Below are positions 58,401-62,100 of a stretch of 64,000 nucleotides of DNA, one piece after another. Below the pieces are notes generated by a model. The model made no database searches. It worked only from the letters and a program-made list of their open reading frames with translations, and was not told the origin of the DNA. Numbering within the stretch: position 1 is the stretch's first letter; each line of letters starts with the position of its first letter. The translations under genes and the position numbers were made by a program. Source of the stretch: Sarcophilus harrisii (lineage: Eukaryota; Chordata; Mammalia; Dasyuromorphia; Dasyuridae); NCBI RefSeq assembly GCF_902635505.1, contig NC_045426.1:543896818-543960817 (forward strand). The letters are read 5' to 3'.

Positions 58401-59131
58401 GGCTAAATATTTCAATTATTAATTTTTCAATTTTTTTTTGTTGTTGTTGTTACCCTTCTCTTTTCCCCCTTTTACCCCCATCCTTCCCAACTTCCCTACA
58501 CACATATTAGGTTTCACATCTCCAAAGACTGGTTCTCCTGCTGCTGTACAGCCTGCTACAACAAGCATAGAAGTTTATACCAGACCTGCAATAAGTACCT
58601 TTTCTTCTAGTGGACCAGGGTTTGGTGAAACTTTTAAAGCTGGAACTACTTGGCAATGTGATACATGTCTAGTGCAGAACAGAGTGACAGACAATAAATG
58701 TGTAGCCTGTCAAGCTGCTAAAGTGCCACCAAAAGATACTGCTAAACAAACTGGAATGACGACACCAAGTAACTCTGTACGATCAGCTCTTCCCACAGCA
58801 GGGACTTTAGGTTTTGGAGACAAATTTAAACCAGCAGTGGGAACTTGGGATTGTGATACCTGTTTAGTACAAAATAAATCTGAAGCTACAAAATGTGTGG
58901 CTTGTGAAACACCGAAACCTGGGACTGGAGTTAAGCAAACCTTGACATTGCCGGTGGCTTCAGAAAATGCAGTAACTGTGACTCCTTCATCTTCCAGTTA
59001 TACTCTCACTGATACCTTGGGATTTGGAGATAAATTCAAAAAACCCAAGGATTCTTGGGAATGTTTAGTGTGCTGTGTATTGAATAAAGGAGAAGACAGT
59101 AAATGTGTGGCCTGTATGTCTGAAAAACCAG
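6845..59131 (+). CDS. NUP153: Nucleoporin NUP153, 5' part (coding exons 1-16, incomplete at 3' end)
   Basis: NUP153 is a nucleoporin of the nuclear basket. It works in nuclear import and export, binds Ran through its zinc fingers, and contacts the Nup107-160 complex and lamina (family knowledge). The join is 6845..6964, 30470..30695, 35181..35429, 35977..36116, 36196..36324, 42147..42263, 42372..42416, 42505..42558, 45000..45146, 47997..48049, 48558..48681, 50582..50719, 51454..51552, 51695..51782, 57117..57242, 58511..59131. Every junction is GT-AG and phases match throughout, giving 2476 nt, or 825 complete codons. The product follows human NUP153 as I recall it: the MASGAGG start, the amphipathic segment near residues 41-62, conserved blocks such as RRQMKAK and KMRRERTRF, then three RanBP2 zinc fingers at 666-820. 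The human protein is about 1475 residues, so the last finger and the FG repeats are outside the window. The start ATG has a strong Kozak context (GCC before it, G after it). No internal stop or frameshift is present. Confidence 0.97.
6938..6964 (+). repeat. (CAG)9 polyglutamine microsatellite at the exon 1 splice donor
   Basis: Nine uninterrupted CAG codons end exactly at the exon border, so the last CAG is also the exon side of the donor (CAG before gtaagg). A change in repeat number would change protein length in frame without altering the donor bases. Confidence 0.95.
7040..8165 (+). repeat. NUP153: G-depleted, C/A/T-rich tract at the start of intron 1
   Basis: From about 7040 to 8165 the coding strand has very few G. 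At 7501-8100 I count roughly one G in seventeen bases, while C makes up about a third or more. Loose variants of a cccatcttccccaaca-like unit recur, so it may be a decayed tandem repeat. A run of CA lies near 7431-7446. A 288-residue open frame runs through it only because the composition lacks stops. It has no domain-like content. Confidence 0.8.
7188..7256 (-). repeat. Right arm of the perfect 69-bp inverted repeat, in intron 1
   Basis: Exact reverse complement of 6269-6337. It sits at the start of the G-poor tract of intron 1, 223 bp after the exon 1 donor. Confidence 0.97.
8166..10169. other. Intron 1 segment, mostly unassigned
   Basis: Mostly AT-rich unique-looking sequence. An antisense therian CORE/MIR-type SINE fragment is likely at about 9175-9350 (tttatagagtgctttaaagt followed by a gaggttgtgacttaactc-like stretch). 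Nothing coding seen. Confidence 0.5.
10170..10305 (-). mobile_element. Marsupial tRNA-derived CORE-SINE (WSINE1/MAR1-like)
   Basis: Complement of the SINE body: gaggcaattgggattaagtg, the acttgcccagg core, a catttgaattcagggctgg B-box region, and an end at ttgcccc. Confidence 0.8.
10840..11345. repeat. Two MIR-type SINE remnants
   Basis: 10840-11010 is an antisense copy (ccatctagtctaacccttca, gtcacataggcagtaagtgg). 11175-11345 is a sense copy (aacctggagttagaatc, cctcatttgtaaaaatg). Both are old. Confidence 0.6.
11346..13015. other. Intron 1 segment, unassigned
   Basis: AT-rich non-coding sequence. Short open frames, such as the minus one at 12379-12194, show no recognisable domain and no splice context. 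Confidence 0.5.
13031..13183 (+). mobile_element. Marsupial CORE-SINE with target duplication
   Basis: Reads ggtggtgcagtggatagagc (A-box-like), agttcaaagctggcctcaga (B-box-like), ctgtgtgaccctgggcaag, then a poly-A tail. It is flanked by aaaagcaatacagta (13016-13030) and aaaagcaatatagta (13184-13198), a 14-of-15 match, which fixes both ends. Confidence 0.92.
13199..15479. other. Intron 1 segment, unassigned
   Basis: Long AT-rich non-coding stretch with no clear repeat family. Open frames at 13565 (+) and 14235-14594 (-) look random. Confidence 0.45.
15480..16165. repeat. L2 tail followed by MIR-type SINE remnants
   Basis: 15480-15680 is an L2 3' end, sense (tttaaactccttgaagatac, ttaatacttgttgaatga). 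15690-15860 looks like a sense MIR. 15945-16165 is an antisense CORE/MIR copy (tctcattttataaataagaa, agatttgaactgaggtttcc). Confidence 0.6.
16561..17130 (-). mobile_element. L1 LINE 3' end
   Basis: Complement of the marsupial L1 3' UTR (ctttttatttacaaaatatt, gcatgggtaatttttcagc) and part of the ORF2 tail. Interrupted at about 17130 by the poly-T of the next L1. Confidence 0.8.
17131..19300 (-). mobile_element. L1 LINE, 3' UTR and second half of ORF2, decayed
   Basis: Starts with a long T run (poly-A of a minus-strand L1), then 3' UTR. Minus frame 18069-17830 reads EYEQFSDEEIK ... CWWSCKIIQPF, L1 ORF2 C-terminal motifs. Further right, the complement of the reverse transcriptase region is seen (ttcaataatagtgggggtga near 18930). 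A (GTTT)n stretch lies at 19021-19046. The frame is broken many times. Confidence 0.8.
19380..19394 (+). repeat. Poly-G run, 15 bases
   Basis: Fifteen consecutive G at 19380-19394 in intron 1. Confidence 0.95.
19395..20085. other. Intron 1 segment, unassigned
   Basis: Non-coding AT-rich sequence with T runs; no repeat family recognised. Confidence 0.4.
20086..20746 (-). mobile_element. L1 LINE 3' end (5'-truncated)
   Basis: Complement of the L1 3' UTR (ctttttatttacaagatata, gttaaatatgttaaagtata) and the ORF2 tail up to actacaaaaagggct. It carries an extra hairpin-forming stretch at 20599-20627 that other copies here lack. Confidence 0.8.
21080..22115 (+). mobile_element. L3/CR1-type LINE 3' half, interrupted by another repeat
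   Basis: Sense CR1-like words: cagtgacttgaatgaaggaa (21241), gagtcaatatccaaaaagat (21322), then after the interruption gggagaattgtgttcagg (21643), ttttgaagggctttcatatg, ttgatgtcagtgatggga and aaattctatgattttgtga near 22090. 21360-21545 is a separate repeat fragment, possibly hAT-derived (cagtataattgtttttctttg, gggatccatgacttgg). Confidence 0.65.
22921..23544 (-). mobile_element. Antisense solitary LTR in NUP153 intron 1
   Basis: On the minus strand this 624-bp stretch starts tgttggaattc and ends ctccca. It carries a TATA-like ctcatataagc (minus strand; plus 23371-23380) and a polyadenylation signal caataaaag (plus about 23007-23015) in the right order for an LTR. An internal partial duplication of a gaatgaatct-containing unit is seen near 23145 and 23210. 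I see no matching target duplication, so it is older or has lost an edge. No internal viral genes are present. Confidence 0.7.
23600..23690. repeat. Fragment of an old mammalian interspersed repeat
   Basis: Contains aggggctcacaatctaatgg and ttagctaggacttgaaggtg, words shared with the repeats near 52600, 60000 and 63840. Family name uncertain (MAR4-like). Confidence 0.5.
23704..23860 (+). mobile_element. Marsupial CORE-SINE
   Basis: Reads ggggcagctaggtggtgcag, gagttcaaatctggcctcag, then tagctgttaccctggg and an A-rich tail. Flanks are low-complexity, so the target duplication is only suggestive. Confidence 0.88.
23861..25965. other. Intron 1 segment, mostly unassigned
   Basis: A runs at 24007-24027 and a T run at 25091-25109. 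A MIR 3' half is likely at 25825-25940 (tctcagggtggttgtgagga, gtgctttgtaaaccttaaag). Nothing coding. Confidence 0.45.
25970..26505 (+). mobile_element. L3/CR1-type LINE 3' end
   Basis: Sense words ctgatcatactacatctgg, tatgtggaggaaggattaga, gcaaaggctggatcaccact, ttgactagattgccactgag and attctgtgattatatga in CR1/L3 order. Diverged. Confidence 0.7.
26506..27949. other. Intron 1 segment: L1 3' UTR fragment and unassigned DNA
   Basis: About 27230-27470 resembles the complement of an L1 3' UTR (tttcaaattctttctctccc, gcaatatggtagcaataata). About 27590-27700 is an antisense CORE-SINE fragment. The rest is unassigned. Confidence 0.5.
27950..28152 (-). mobile_element. Older CORE-SINE copy
   Basis: Complement of a marsupial SINE: tgtcatttccttctccagat, gttaagtgacttgcccacag, catatttgaactcaa, ending cacctagttgccc. 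The extra inner segment fits the longer CORE-SINE form. Confidence 0.7.
28575..29498 (-). mobile_element. Relatively young 5'-truncated L1 with 14-bp target duplication
   Basis: Flanked by taagcctcactctt at 28561-28574 and 29499-29512, an exact match. Begins on the plus strand with a poly-T tail, then 3' UTR, then the ORF2 C-terminus. Minus frames at 29278-29075 and 29495-29229 read WYMNIMEYYCSVRNDQQDDF and CWWSCEQIQPFWRVVWNYAQ. They lie in different frames, so ORF2 is interrupted. It inserted antisense to NUP153. Confidence 0.95.
29880..30000 (+). repeat. MIR SINE remnant
   Basis: Contains aatttggagttggaagactt and tctgccacttactagctatg, the MIR core, about 470 bp before exon 2. Confidence 0.65.
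30470..30695 (+). CDS. NUP153: NUP153 coding exon 2 (residues 41-115, splits 116)
   Basis: Starts after the acceptor ccaacag and ends before gtaatt in phase 1. It encodes GILSRVTESVKNIVPAWLQK and on to KYFNKN, the segment equivalent to the amphipathic, membrane-contacting part of the human N-terminus. The middle (residues 65-85) is diverged from human, while DGRITP..A.SNTE at the end is conserved. Confidence 0.95.
30696..31480. other. Intron 2, first part, unassigned
   Basis: AT-rich sequence without a recognised repeat or coding signal. Confidence 0.45.
31480..32200 (+). repeat. L2 fragment and an old interspersed repeat in intron 2
   Basis: 31480-31930 is sense L2 (catctcaaacccaccatgtc, aaaatgatcatttctaaagc, ccactgattccctctttact). 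31940-32200 (gtcaaagataactgaggttt, attagagatgaggctttac) belongs to the same unnamed old family as 60360-60790. Confidence 0.55.
32495..32720 (+). repeat. MIR SINE remnant
   Basis: Contains gtggacaagtaacttaatcc, cttcatctgtaaaattggac and aaactgtaaagtgttatata in MIR order. Confidence 0.65.
32930..34960 (+). repeat. Run of L2 fragments with a MIR in intron 2
   Basis: L2 pieces, sense: 32930-33500 (gctccagtcaaattaagcta), 33500-33830 (tggatggttctcagataact) and 34130-34960 (tggcatttaaatccccttat, tctggctccaatccatcttc, ttcttgaaggctggtaccat). A sense MIR is at 33895-34075 (gcaagtcacttaatcccttc). Confidence 0.6.
35181..35429 (+). CDS. NUP153: NUP153 coding exon 3 (residues 116-198, splits 199)
   Basis: Follows an acceptor ending tttaag and ends before gtaaac. 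It encodes a well conserved Ser-rich block including NYPDVLTRPSLHRSHLNFSM and the acidic HDDDNISTTSGFSSRASDK. It enters and leaves in phase 1. It lies in the part of human NUP153 reported to direct pore association. Confidence 0.95.
35470..35640 (-). repeat. Antisense MIR/CORE-SINE remnant in intron 3
   Basis: Contains ctctcattttgtagattagg, aggtccagagaacattaggt and cagagctgatgccctatcc, matching the complement of a CORE-SINE. Confidence 0.6.
35977..36116 (+). CDS. NUP153: NUP153 coding exon 4 (residues 199-245)
   Basis: Acceptor tttcag, donor gtgagt. Encodes SPEAERTHSLSQHTATSSKK and PAFNLSAFGTLSP, nearly the same as human. Ends in phase 0 and is separated from exon 5 by a 79-bp intron. Confidence 0.95.
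36196..36324 (+). CDS. NUP153: NUP153 coding exon 5 (residues 246-288)
   Basis: Acceptor tgcag, donor gtaaaa, 43 whole codons. Encodes SLGNSSILKTSQLGDSPFYP and the GKTTYGGAAAAVRQSK block, which lies about where the human protein's RNA-binding region begins. Confidence 0.95.
36593..36737 (+). mobile_element. Marsupial CORE-SINE with exact 14-bp target duplication, intron 5
   Basis: ggggacagctaggtggtaca start, gacctgagttcaaatgtgat B-box region, tagttgtgtgaccctgga core and poly-A tail. Flanked by aaaatagtttgatt at 36579-36592 and 36738-36751. Confidence 0.95.
37028..37119 (-). mobile_element. Partial antisense CORE-SINE
   Basis: Complement of the SINE 5' half: tgatttcagggctggtgctc, tatccactgcaccacctagc and tgcccc. 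Confidence 0.75.
37120..38412. other. Intron 5 segment, unassigned
   Basis: AT-rich non-coding sequence, no family recognised. An ATTT-rich patch lies at 38160-38250. Confidence 0.4.
38413..38570 (-). mobile_element. Antisense marsupial CORE-SINE, intron 5
   Basis: Tail complement at 38413-38430, then gctgaggcaattggggttaa, tgacttgcccagggtcacac, ctgacttcagggctggtgct and ctagctgcccc. Flanks cataggattaattt and catttggattaaatttt may be a decayed duplication. Confidence 0.9.
38618..38682 (+). repeat. (TG)n/(TA)n/(CA)n microsatellite
   Basis: acacatacgtgtgtgtg followed by tatatataacatacacaca, a compound dinucleotide repeat that is partly self-complementary. Confidence 0.85.
38860..39170 (+). repeat. 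L2 fragment
   Basis: Sense words ttcagtgactcctaattatc, tccaggacaaaatttagaat and tttgaagctcttcatt. Confidence 0.55.
39175..41560 (-). mobile_element. LINE relic, probably L1 3' end, ORF1 and 5' UTR, internally deleted
   Basis: Plus strand begins with a T run, then T/C-rich 3' UTR-like sequence. From about 40120 it resembles the complement of the L1 ORF1 region (attttgctggatatattttc, aattttctctttgatctggg). From about 41050 a G+C-richer part resembles a 5' UTR. A 34-base T run at 40451-40484 and an 18-base T run near 40887-40904 lie inside. ORF2 is almost all absent. Confidence 0.45.
41580..41990 (+). repeat. L2 LINE 3' end, intron 5
   Basis: Contains attcagctcaaacttaactt, ttaaatatgaacctcttgaa, gacaaggaccacgaattt and tacttagtaagagtttaatg in L2 order. 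An internal duplication of tgtcttctccattta occurs near 41827 and 41859. Confidence 0.65.
42147..42263 (+). CDS. NUP153: NUP153 coding exon 6 (residues 289-327)
   Basis: Acceptor ttacag, donor gtaaat, 39 whole codons. Encodes APVRRQMKAKQ and SYGVTSSTARRILQSLEKMS, a strongly conserved basic stretch. Confidence 0.95.
42372..42416 (+). CDS. NUP153: NUP153 coding exon 7 (residues 328-342), 45-nt microexon
   Basis: Fifteen codons encoding DAKRIPSAFSSPLSS, between acceptor caacag and donor gtaagt, with both flanking phases 0. The introns on its two sides are only 108 and 88 bp. Skipping it would keep the frame. Confidence 0.92.
42505..42558 (+). CDS. NUP153: NUP153 coding exon 8 (residues 343-360), 54 nt
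   Basis: Encodes PLDRSGLDIADIQAKRKK after a T-rich tract and ccag, and ends before gtaaga. Phase 0 on both sides, so it too could be skipped in frame. Close to human PLDRSGIDITDFQAKREK. Confidence 0.93.
42559..43913. other. Intron 8, first part, mostly unassigned
   Basis: T runs at 42567-42582. A MIR core is likely at 43420-43510 (aacattaaatttggagttag, aaaacgtgggttcaaa). Short open frames are without domain content. Confidence 0.45.
43914..44114 (+). mobile_element. hAT-type MITE remnant, intron 8
   Basis: Ends are inverted: tagtggtatcagac at the left and the complement of cagaggtatcaaaa at the right. The interior has taaatatttcccaatgacat and gaaaaccacacattaacatt. Flanking 8-mers gtgtaaag and gtagagag agree at five of eight positions, fitting a decayed 8-bp hAT duplication. 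Confidence 0.55.
44115..44999. other. Intron 8, last part, unassigned
   Basis: No repeat family recognised except a (TG)n run at about 44876-44894. Confidence 0.4.
45000..45146 (+). CDS. NUP153: NUP153 coding exon 9 (residues 361-409)
   Basis: Follows an acceptor ending ttttaag and ends before gtaagt, 49 codons in phase 0. Encodes PPVQRLMTPKP, SRSVYFKPSLTPS and KTNQRIDKKHN, all close to human. The first codon is ATG where the recalled human residue is Val. It is an internal codon, not a start. Confidence 0.94.
45455..45640 (+). repeat. MIR SINE remnant, intron 9
   Basis: Contains gaaagaacattggattcagg, aaacttgtctctgccgttta and ttcttatctgtaaaa. Confidence 0.6.
45939..46122 (+). mobile_element. 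Palindromic-ended hAT-like MITE remnant
   Basis: Left end ggacttcttaaact and right end agtttaagaagctg are inverted repeats. The interior has catccaagaaatttttactt and aatcaaacatttactgataa, a family seen widely in mammals. Confidence 0.55.
46240..46478 (-). mobile_element. Antisense CORE-SINE, long form
   Basis: Complement of the SINE: tttgccatttccttctctag, tagatgaggaaactgaagca, ggtttgcctagggtcacaca, catttgaacttaaatc and gtagctgccc. Confidence 0.75.
46975..47200 (-). repeat. Antisense MIR-type remnant containing a 38-bp palindrome
   Basis: Contains cacagtctatctttcccctc and agtaagtggcagagcttggt. At 47033-47070 the sequence is a perfect palindrome: tttcccctcatt, an AT run, then aatgaggggaaa. 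Confidence 0.7.
47655..47830 (-). mobile_element. L1 3' UTR fragment
   Basis: Complement of the L1 3' UTR type also seen at 17150-17280: atacatataaagatagttta, tttgtgttccaaatttttct, caagaagtaggcaatgtg. Confidence 0.65.
47997..48049 (+). CDS. NUP153: NUP153 coding exon 10 (residues 410-426, splits 427), 53 nt
   Basis: Encodes IGHEKNLSPGQKVEQHE and two bases of the next codon. Acceptor ttacag, donor gtaaaa. It is more diverged than its neighbours, but it aligns to the human GYEKNMTPGQNREQRES region and restores the frame into exon 11. Confidence 0.9.
48558..48681 (+). CDS. NUP153: NUP153 coding exon 11 (residues 427-468)
   Basis: Acceptor gtgctag. Encodes SDFSYPNFSTPATNGLSSGV, the GGGGKMRRERTRFV block and an acidic PEDEE end. 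The donor GAG/gtggga is weak compared with the other donors in this gene. A pyrimidine-rich tract follows it. Confidence 0.93.
49080..50445 (+). repeat. SINE fragments in intron 11
   Basis: 49080-49135 is an antisense CORE-SINE fragment (gggttaagtgacttgcccaa). 49135-49200 is a MIR tail. 49780-50015 is a sense MIR (attttggagtccgtgatgcc, atttgtaaaatgggaataat, gggctgtataaatgcc). 50290-50445 is another sense MIR part. The rest of the intron is unassigned. Confidence 0.6.
50582..50719 (+). CDS. NUP153: NUP153 coding exon 12 (residues 469-514)
   Basis: Acceptor ttttag, donor gtaaat, 46 codons. Encodes EVEAPVLPKIPLPIT, then a Ser/Thr-rich linker ending ATQSLSNK. The linker is diverged while its two edges match human. 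Confidence 0.93.
50720..51453. other. Intron 12, unassigned
   Basis: A T run lies near 50851-50874. An open frame of 65 codons (50889-51086, plus) ends KKYDWEP. I do not recognise it, and no splice or promoter context supports it. Confidence 0.4.
51454..51552 (+). CDS. NUP153: NUP153 coding exon 13 (residues 515-547)
   Basis: Acceptor aactag, donor gtgagt, 33 codons. Encodes VQAASPNNAGSPVFRFSSP and IVKSTEADILPPTS. The SP.F.FSSPIVKSTEA core is conserved. Confidence 0.94.
51695..51782 (+). CDS. NUP153: NUP153 coding exon 14 (residues 548-576, splits 577)
   Basis: Acceptor ttgcag, donor gtaaga, ends in phase 1. Encodes IGFTFSVPVVKSSEIPASSN and a Ser-rich tail. The IGFTFSVPV start is the same as human. 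Confidence 0.94.
52410..52830. repeat. CORE-SINE remnant and MAR4-like fragment, intron 14
   Basis: 52410-52510 is antisense (ttaaatgacttgcctaaggt, cagatttagc). 52600-52830 reads ctgtgctgagtgctggggct, aaacatagtcctttccctct and gggatttgagctgaatttta, an old interspersed family also seen at 60000 and 63840. Confidence 0.55.
53630..56340 (+). mobile_element. Sense-oriented decayed L1, 5' part to 3' end with gaps, intron 14
   Basis: The left part resembles L1 5' UTR/ORF1 (atggcaaaataggagaagg, gaaatgagaggccttaaagc). The middle has scattered ORF2-like pieces. The right end has cattccccagttgataaatg, HPLLEKAKYWWSW-like coding (about 55930-55975) and an A run at 56105-56120. It is the only clear sense-strand L1 here and it is heavily broken. 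Confidence 0.6.
54265..54292 (+). repeat. A14-G14 homopolymer junction
   Basis: Fourteen A (54265-54278) run straight into fourteen G (54279-54292). Confidence 0.95.
56341..57116. other. Intron 14, last part, unassigned
   Basis: AT-rich sequence without recognised repeat or coding signal. The acceptor of exon 15 lies at its end. Confidence 0.4.
57117..57242 (+). CDS. NUP153: NUP153 coding exon 15 (residues 577-618, splits 619)
   Basis: Acceptor attacag, donor gtaaga, phase 1 in and out. The first half (KDSTTINSTSNKKEENED) is variable. The second half, YEGPFRPAKTLKEGSVLDIL followed by KSPG, is nearly the same as human. Confidence 0.94.
57530..57690. repeat. Old interspersed repeat fragment, intron 15
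   Basis: Contains ctagattatgaagggttttg and ttgagggccactggagttta, words of the same MAR4-like family. Confidence 0.5.
57941..58086 (-). mobile_element. Antisense CORE-SINE, intron 15
   Basis: T run 57921-57940, then taggattaagtgattttgct, atttgaactcagatcattct, gacttcagggttggcacttt and catctagctgcccc. It lies about 420 bp before exon 16. Confidence 0.85.
58511..59131 (+). CDS. NUP153: NUP153 coding exon 16 (residues 619-825): three RanBP2 zinc fingers
   Basis: The longest exon here, 621 nt between a ttag acceptor and gtaagt. It encodes three RanBP2-type zinc fingers of pattern W-x-C-x2-C-x10-C-x2-C: W666/C668/C671/C682/C685, W731/C733/C736/C747/C750 and W801/C803/C806/C817/C820. Each carries a conserved Asn (675, 740, 810) and is preceded by a GFG.xFK motif (655, 719, 789). 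Spacing between fingers is 65 and 70 residues. Human NUP153 has one more finger, encoded in the next exon. These fingers bind Ran in the family. The exon ends in phase 1. Confidence 0.97.
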
Positions 59132-62100
59132 GTAAGTTTGTCATCTGGAGCAGTTTTTAATAAAATTTCATTTCTCCACCTCTCTAATAAGGACAGTGTC
59201 ATTCACACTTTTAAGATGTTCAGTTTTCTTTTTACTTATGCTAATTATCCTACCACTTTAGGTAAATAATATCCCAATGGACTAGTAATATTGTTTGGAG
59301 TTAATTATCCTATAAAAGATCTCATTCTTGCAGAAAATCTTTTTCCAGGAGAATTTTAATTCTCTCTACTATCCCTTTTAAACATTTCTGGATACAATAT
59401 GCTTAGTTAGAAAAGGGAAAGAAAAATGGGTCTTTTGGAGGCTTCTTTGTGGTGGTGGGGTTTTTTAGGTTCTCTGATACAGACCTGCAAGATATTTAAT
59501 AGAAATTAATAGTTTTTCTTAATATTCCTACAGTGAGATAAGCAGTACTATAGTGACATGGTATTTATCACGTCAACTAGTTTGCTTTAAGCTTTCCCCT
59601 TATTCATACAGACAAAAGAAGAAAAGCTGAGCTTGCTAGTGACCTTTTGGGGAAAGATAGATTTTATTCATTTGCACATATTTTAATGTTTATGTTTTAC
59701 TTTTAGTGGGCATGAGTATTTAAATAACAGGAAAGGGGGGTGTGTGGGTAGATGGGCTTCGCTAATGTCCCTGAATCACTAAAACAGCATTTCTGAAAAA
59801 TCTATTTCAATGAAAGCTATTTTCAGATCAGCATTGATAAAAGAATTCTTAGAACTTCAGGCAGGATTGACTCAGTAAATCAGATATCCATATATAGTTT
59901 TTATAATGCTATTTAATCACTTTGGGATATATCCTTTAGGACATTCAAGATTAATTAAGCTGTTTTATTGGATTTAGAGTCATTTTTTGCATTTACTATG
60001 TTCTAGATCTATGCCTATAAAGACAAATCAACTAACCCCTCTTCTTAAAGAGGTTATGTTTTATTAGGAACAACAAGTGCAAAATAAAAATGTCAGAGTA
60101 AATGTGTTGGTAGGGAAGTAGATCAGTATAGATTTCTTTGGGGTCAAGATTTGAGTTGATTTTTTGAAGGATGTAGGAATTCCATAAGACAGGTGAAAAG
60201 CAAGCACAATCATAAATGTTAAGACTACCAGTATAAAGATATGGAGATAGGAAATGGAATATCTGGGGAACAATAAGCAGGAATATGCAGTAAGCTTAGA
60301 AAGATAGACTGGAAACTGATTGTGAATGAAGACCTTTAAATGCCAAATAAAATAATTTGGTGTAGTAGTAGAAAAAGTGCGCGAAGTTTTTTTCAGACAG
60401 TATTTTTGAGTCAGATCTTTAAAGGTTAAATTTGTGCTTTAAGATTGTCTCTTTGTAGACTGTATGACACATGGGTTGGAGAGGGGATATTGGGTGCTAA
60501 GAGACCAGATTATTGCAATAATTCGAGCAGGAGATAATGAAGAACTGGATCACCATGGTGGCCACATGAATGGAGAAAAACATATACGAGACATACATGA
60601 AGAGTGAGAAATGGAAAAGTCAAGAATAAATCTACGATTGTGTTTTTAGAATAATGGTGATACTTTCAAGAGAAATAGTGAAGTCAAGAAGTAAGAGTTT
60701 GAAGGGAGAGAGAACTATTTTAGACATAATGATTTTTAAGATGCCCATGGGACATCTAGGTGAAAGTGCCTTCTAGTCAATTAAAAAAAATAAGAAAATT
60801 GACAAGTATTACAAGAGTTTAGGACACTTTTCTTTTCGTGGTATTTAGTGAAATAGGCTATCCTTGCTTATATGTATTGAATGTATTGAAAAACTTATTT
60901 TGCTCAATGAATAAATCAGAGTCTGATTTGGGTGGAGACCTTAGCCCTTATAAAAGTACATTTTTCATTCATGCATATAGAATGGCTATGAATACTTATG
61001 AATGGTTACATATTTTGATGTTTATTTTCTAGGAATGTAAGCACATGGCAAAAGAATATAAAAAGGACCTGGGACTTTTTTTTCCTACATTGTCCAAATC
61101 TCTGCCCCCAAGGCATGCTACATGCCACATCAGTCTTCATTTTTCTGTTCCCTCTCTATTCCACTATTCACCCTCTACCTCCAGTGCATCTCTGCTGAAA
61201 GAGTTCATAATTGGCCCTTTTGTCTTGCCATCTCTATAAATGTATCATTCTTTGTGCTATCAGAAAAATGCTTAGAGCAGCAATTTTTCAGGGTTTTTTT
61301 TAAATTCTAAATTTAATATTAAATTTAAAAAATATTTCTTGTGTATTAAGTAGAAAGAGAAAAACATACTTGAAAATACAAGTTCACTTACTTAAACTTT
61401 CTTTTTAAGTCTATGATATATATTCAACACATTAGTTTCAAGGATATCCTGCTTATTTTCCTTCTGAATTTTCATCAGTCCTCTCCTTTGTGCATGTTTT
61501 TAAAAAAAAAAAAAAATCCTTTTAGGTGGTAGGGAATGGTCAAGGGGAATGATCCTATAGCTGCTTCCCTGTTGCTCCCAAATGCTTTCCCTCAAGAAAT
61601 ACAAAAAGAAAAATAATCCTTGTAATAAGTAAGTTATAGTTATGAACAAATGTATATATTTGCCAAATTCAAAAATTTCAGAAAGTAGACAGCATAATTC
61701 CTTATCACTTCTTTGGGCTCATGGTTAATTGATCAAATTAACCATGTGATTAGAGTTTTTAAGTCTTTCAAAGTTGTTTTTCTTTCATTGTTACTGAAAG
61801 TAAGTTCATCCGATTCTGCTCATTTTCACTTTCCACCATTTCTTAGGTTTTTCTGAAACCATTCCTTTTTTCATTTTTCCATTACAGTTACATACTCTAT
61901 AATATGGTCAGGCATTCCTTGGTTGATAAGTCATCCTCTTTATTTTGCAATCTTGGCTATGACAAAATGTTGCTATAAATATTTTTTGGCACGTTTTTTC
62001 CCCTCTTTGATCTCTTTGCTATATGGGGCTAGTGGTATCACTAGGTTATATGGTCTTCACAGTTCAATGACTTGGGGCAGAGTTCCAAATTGCTTTCTAG

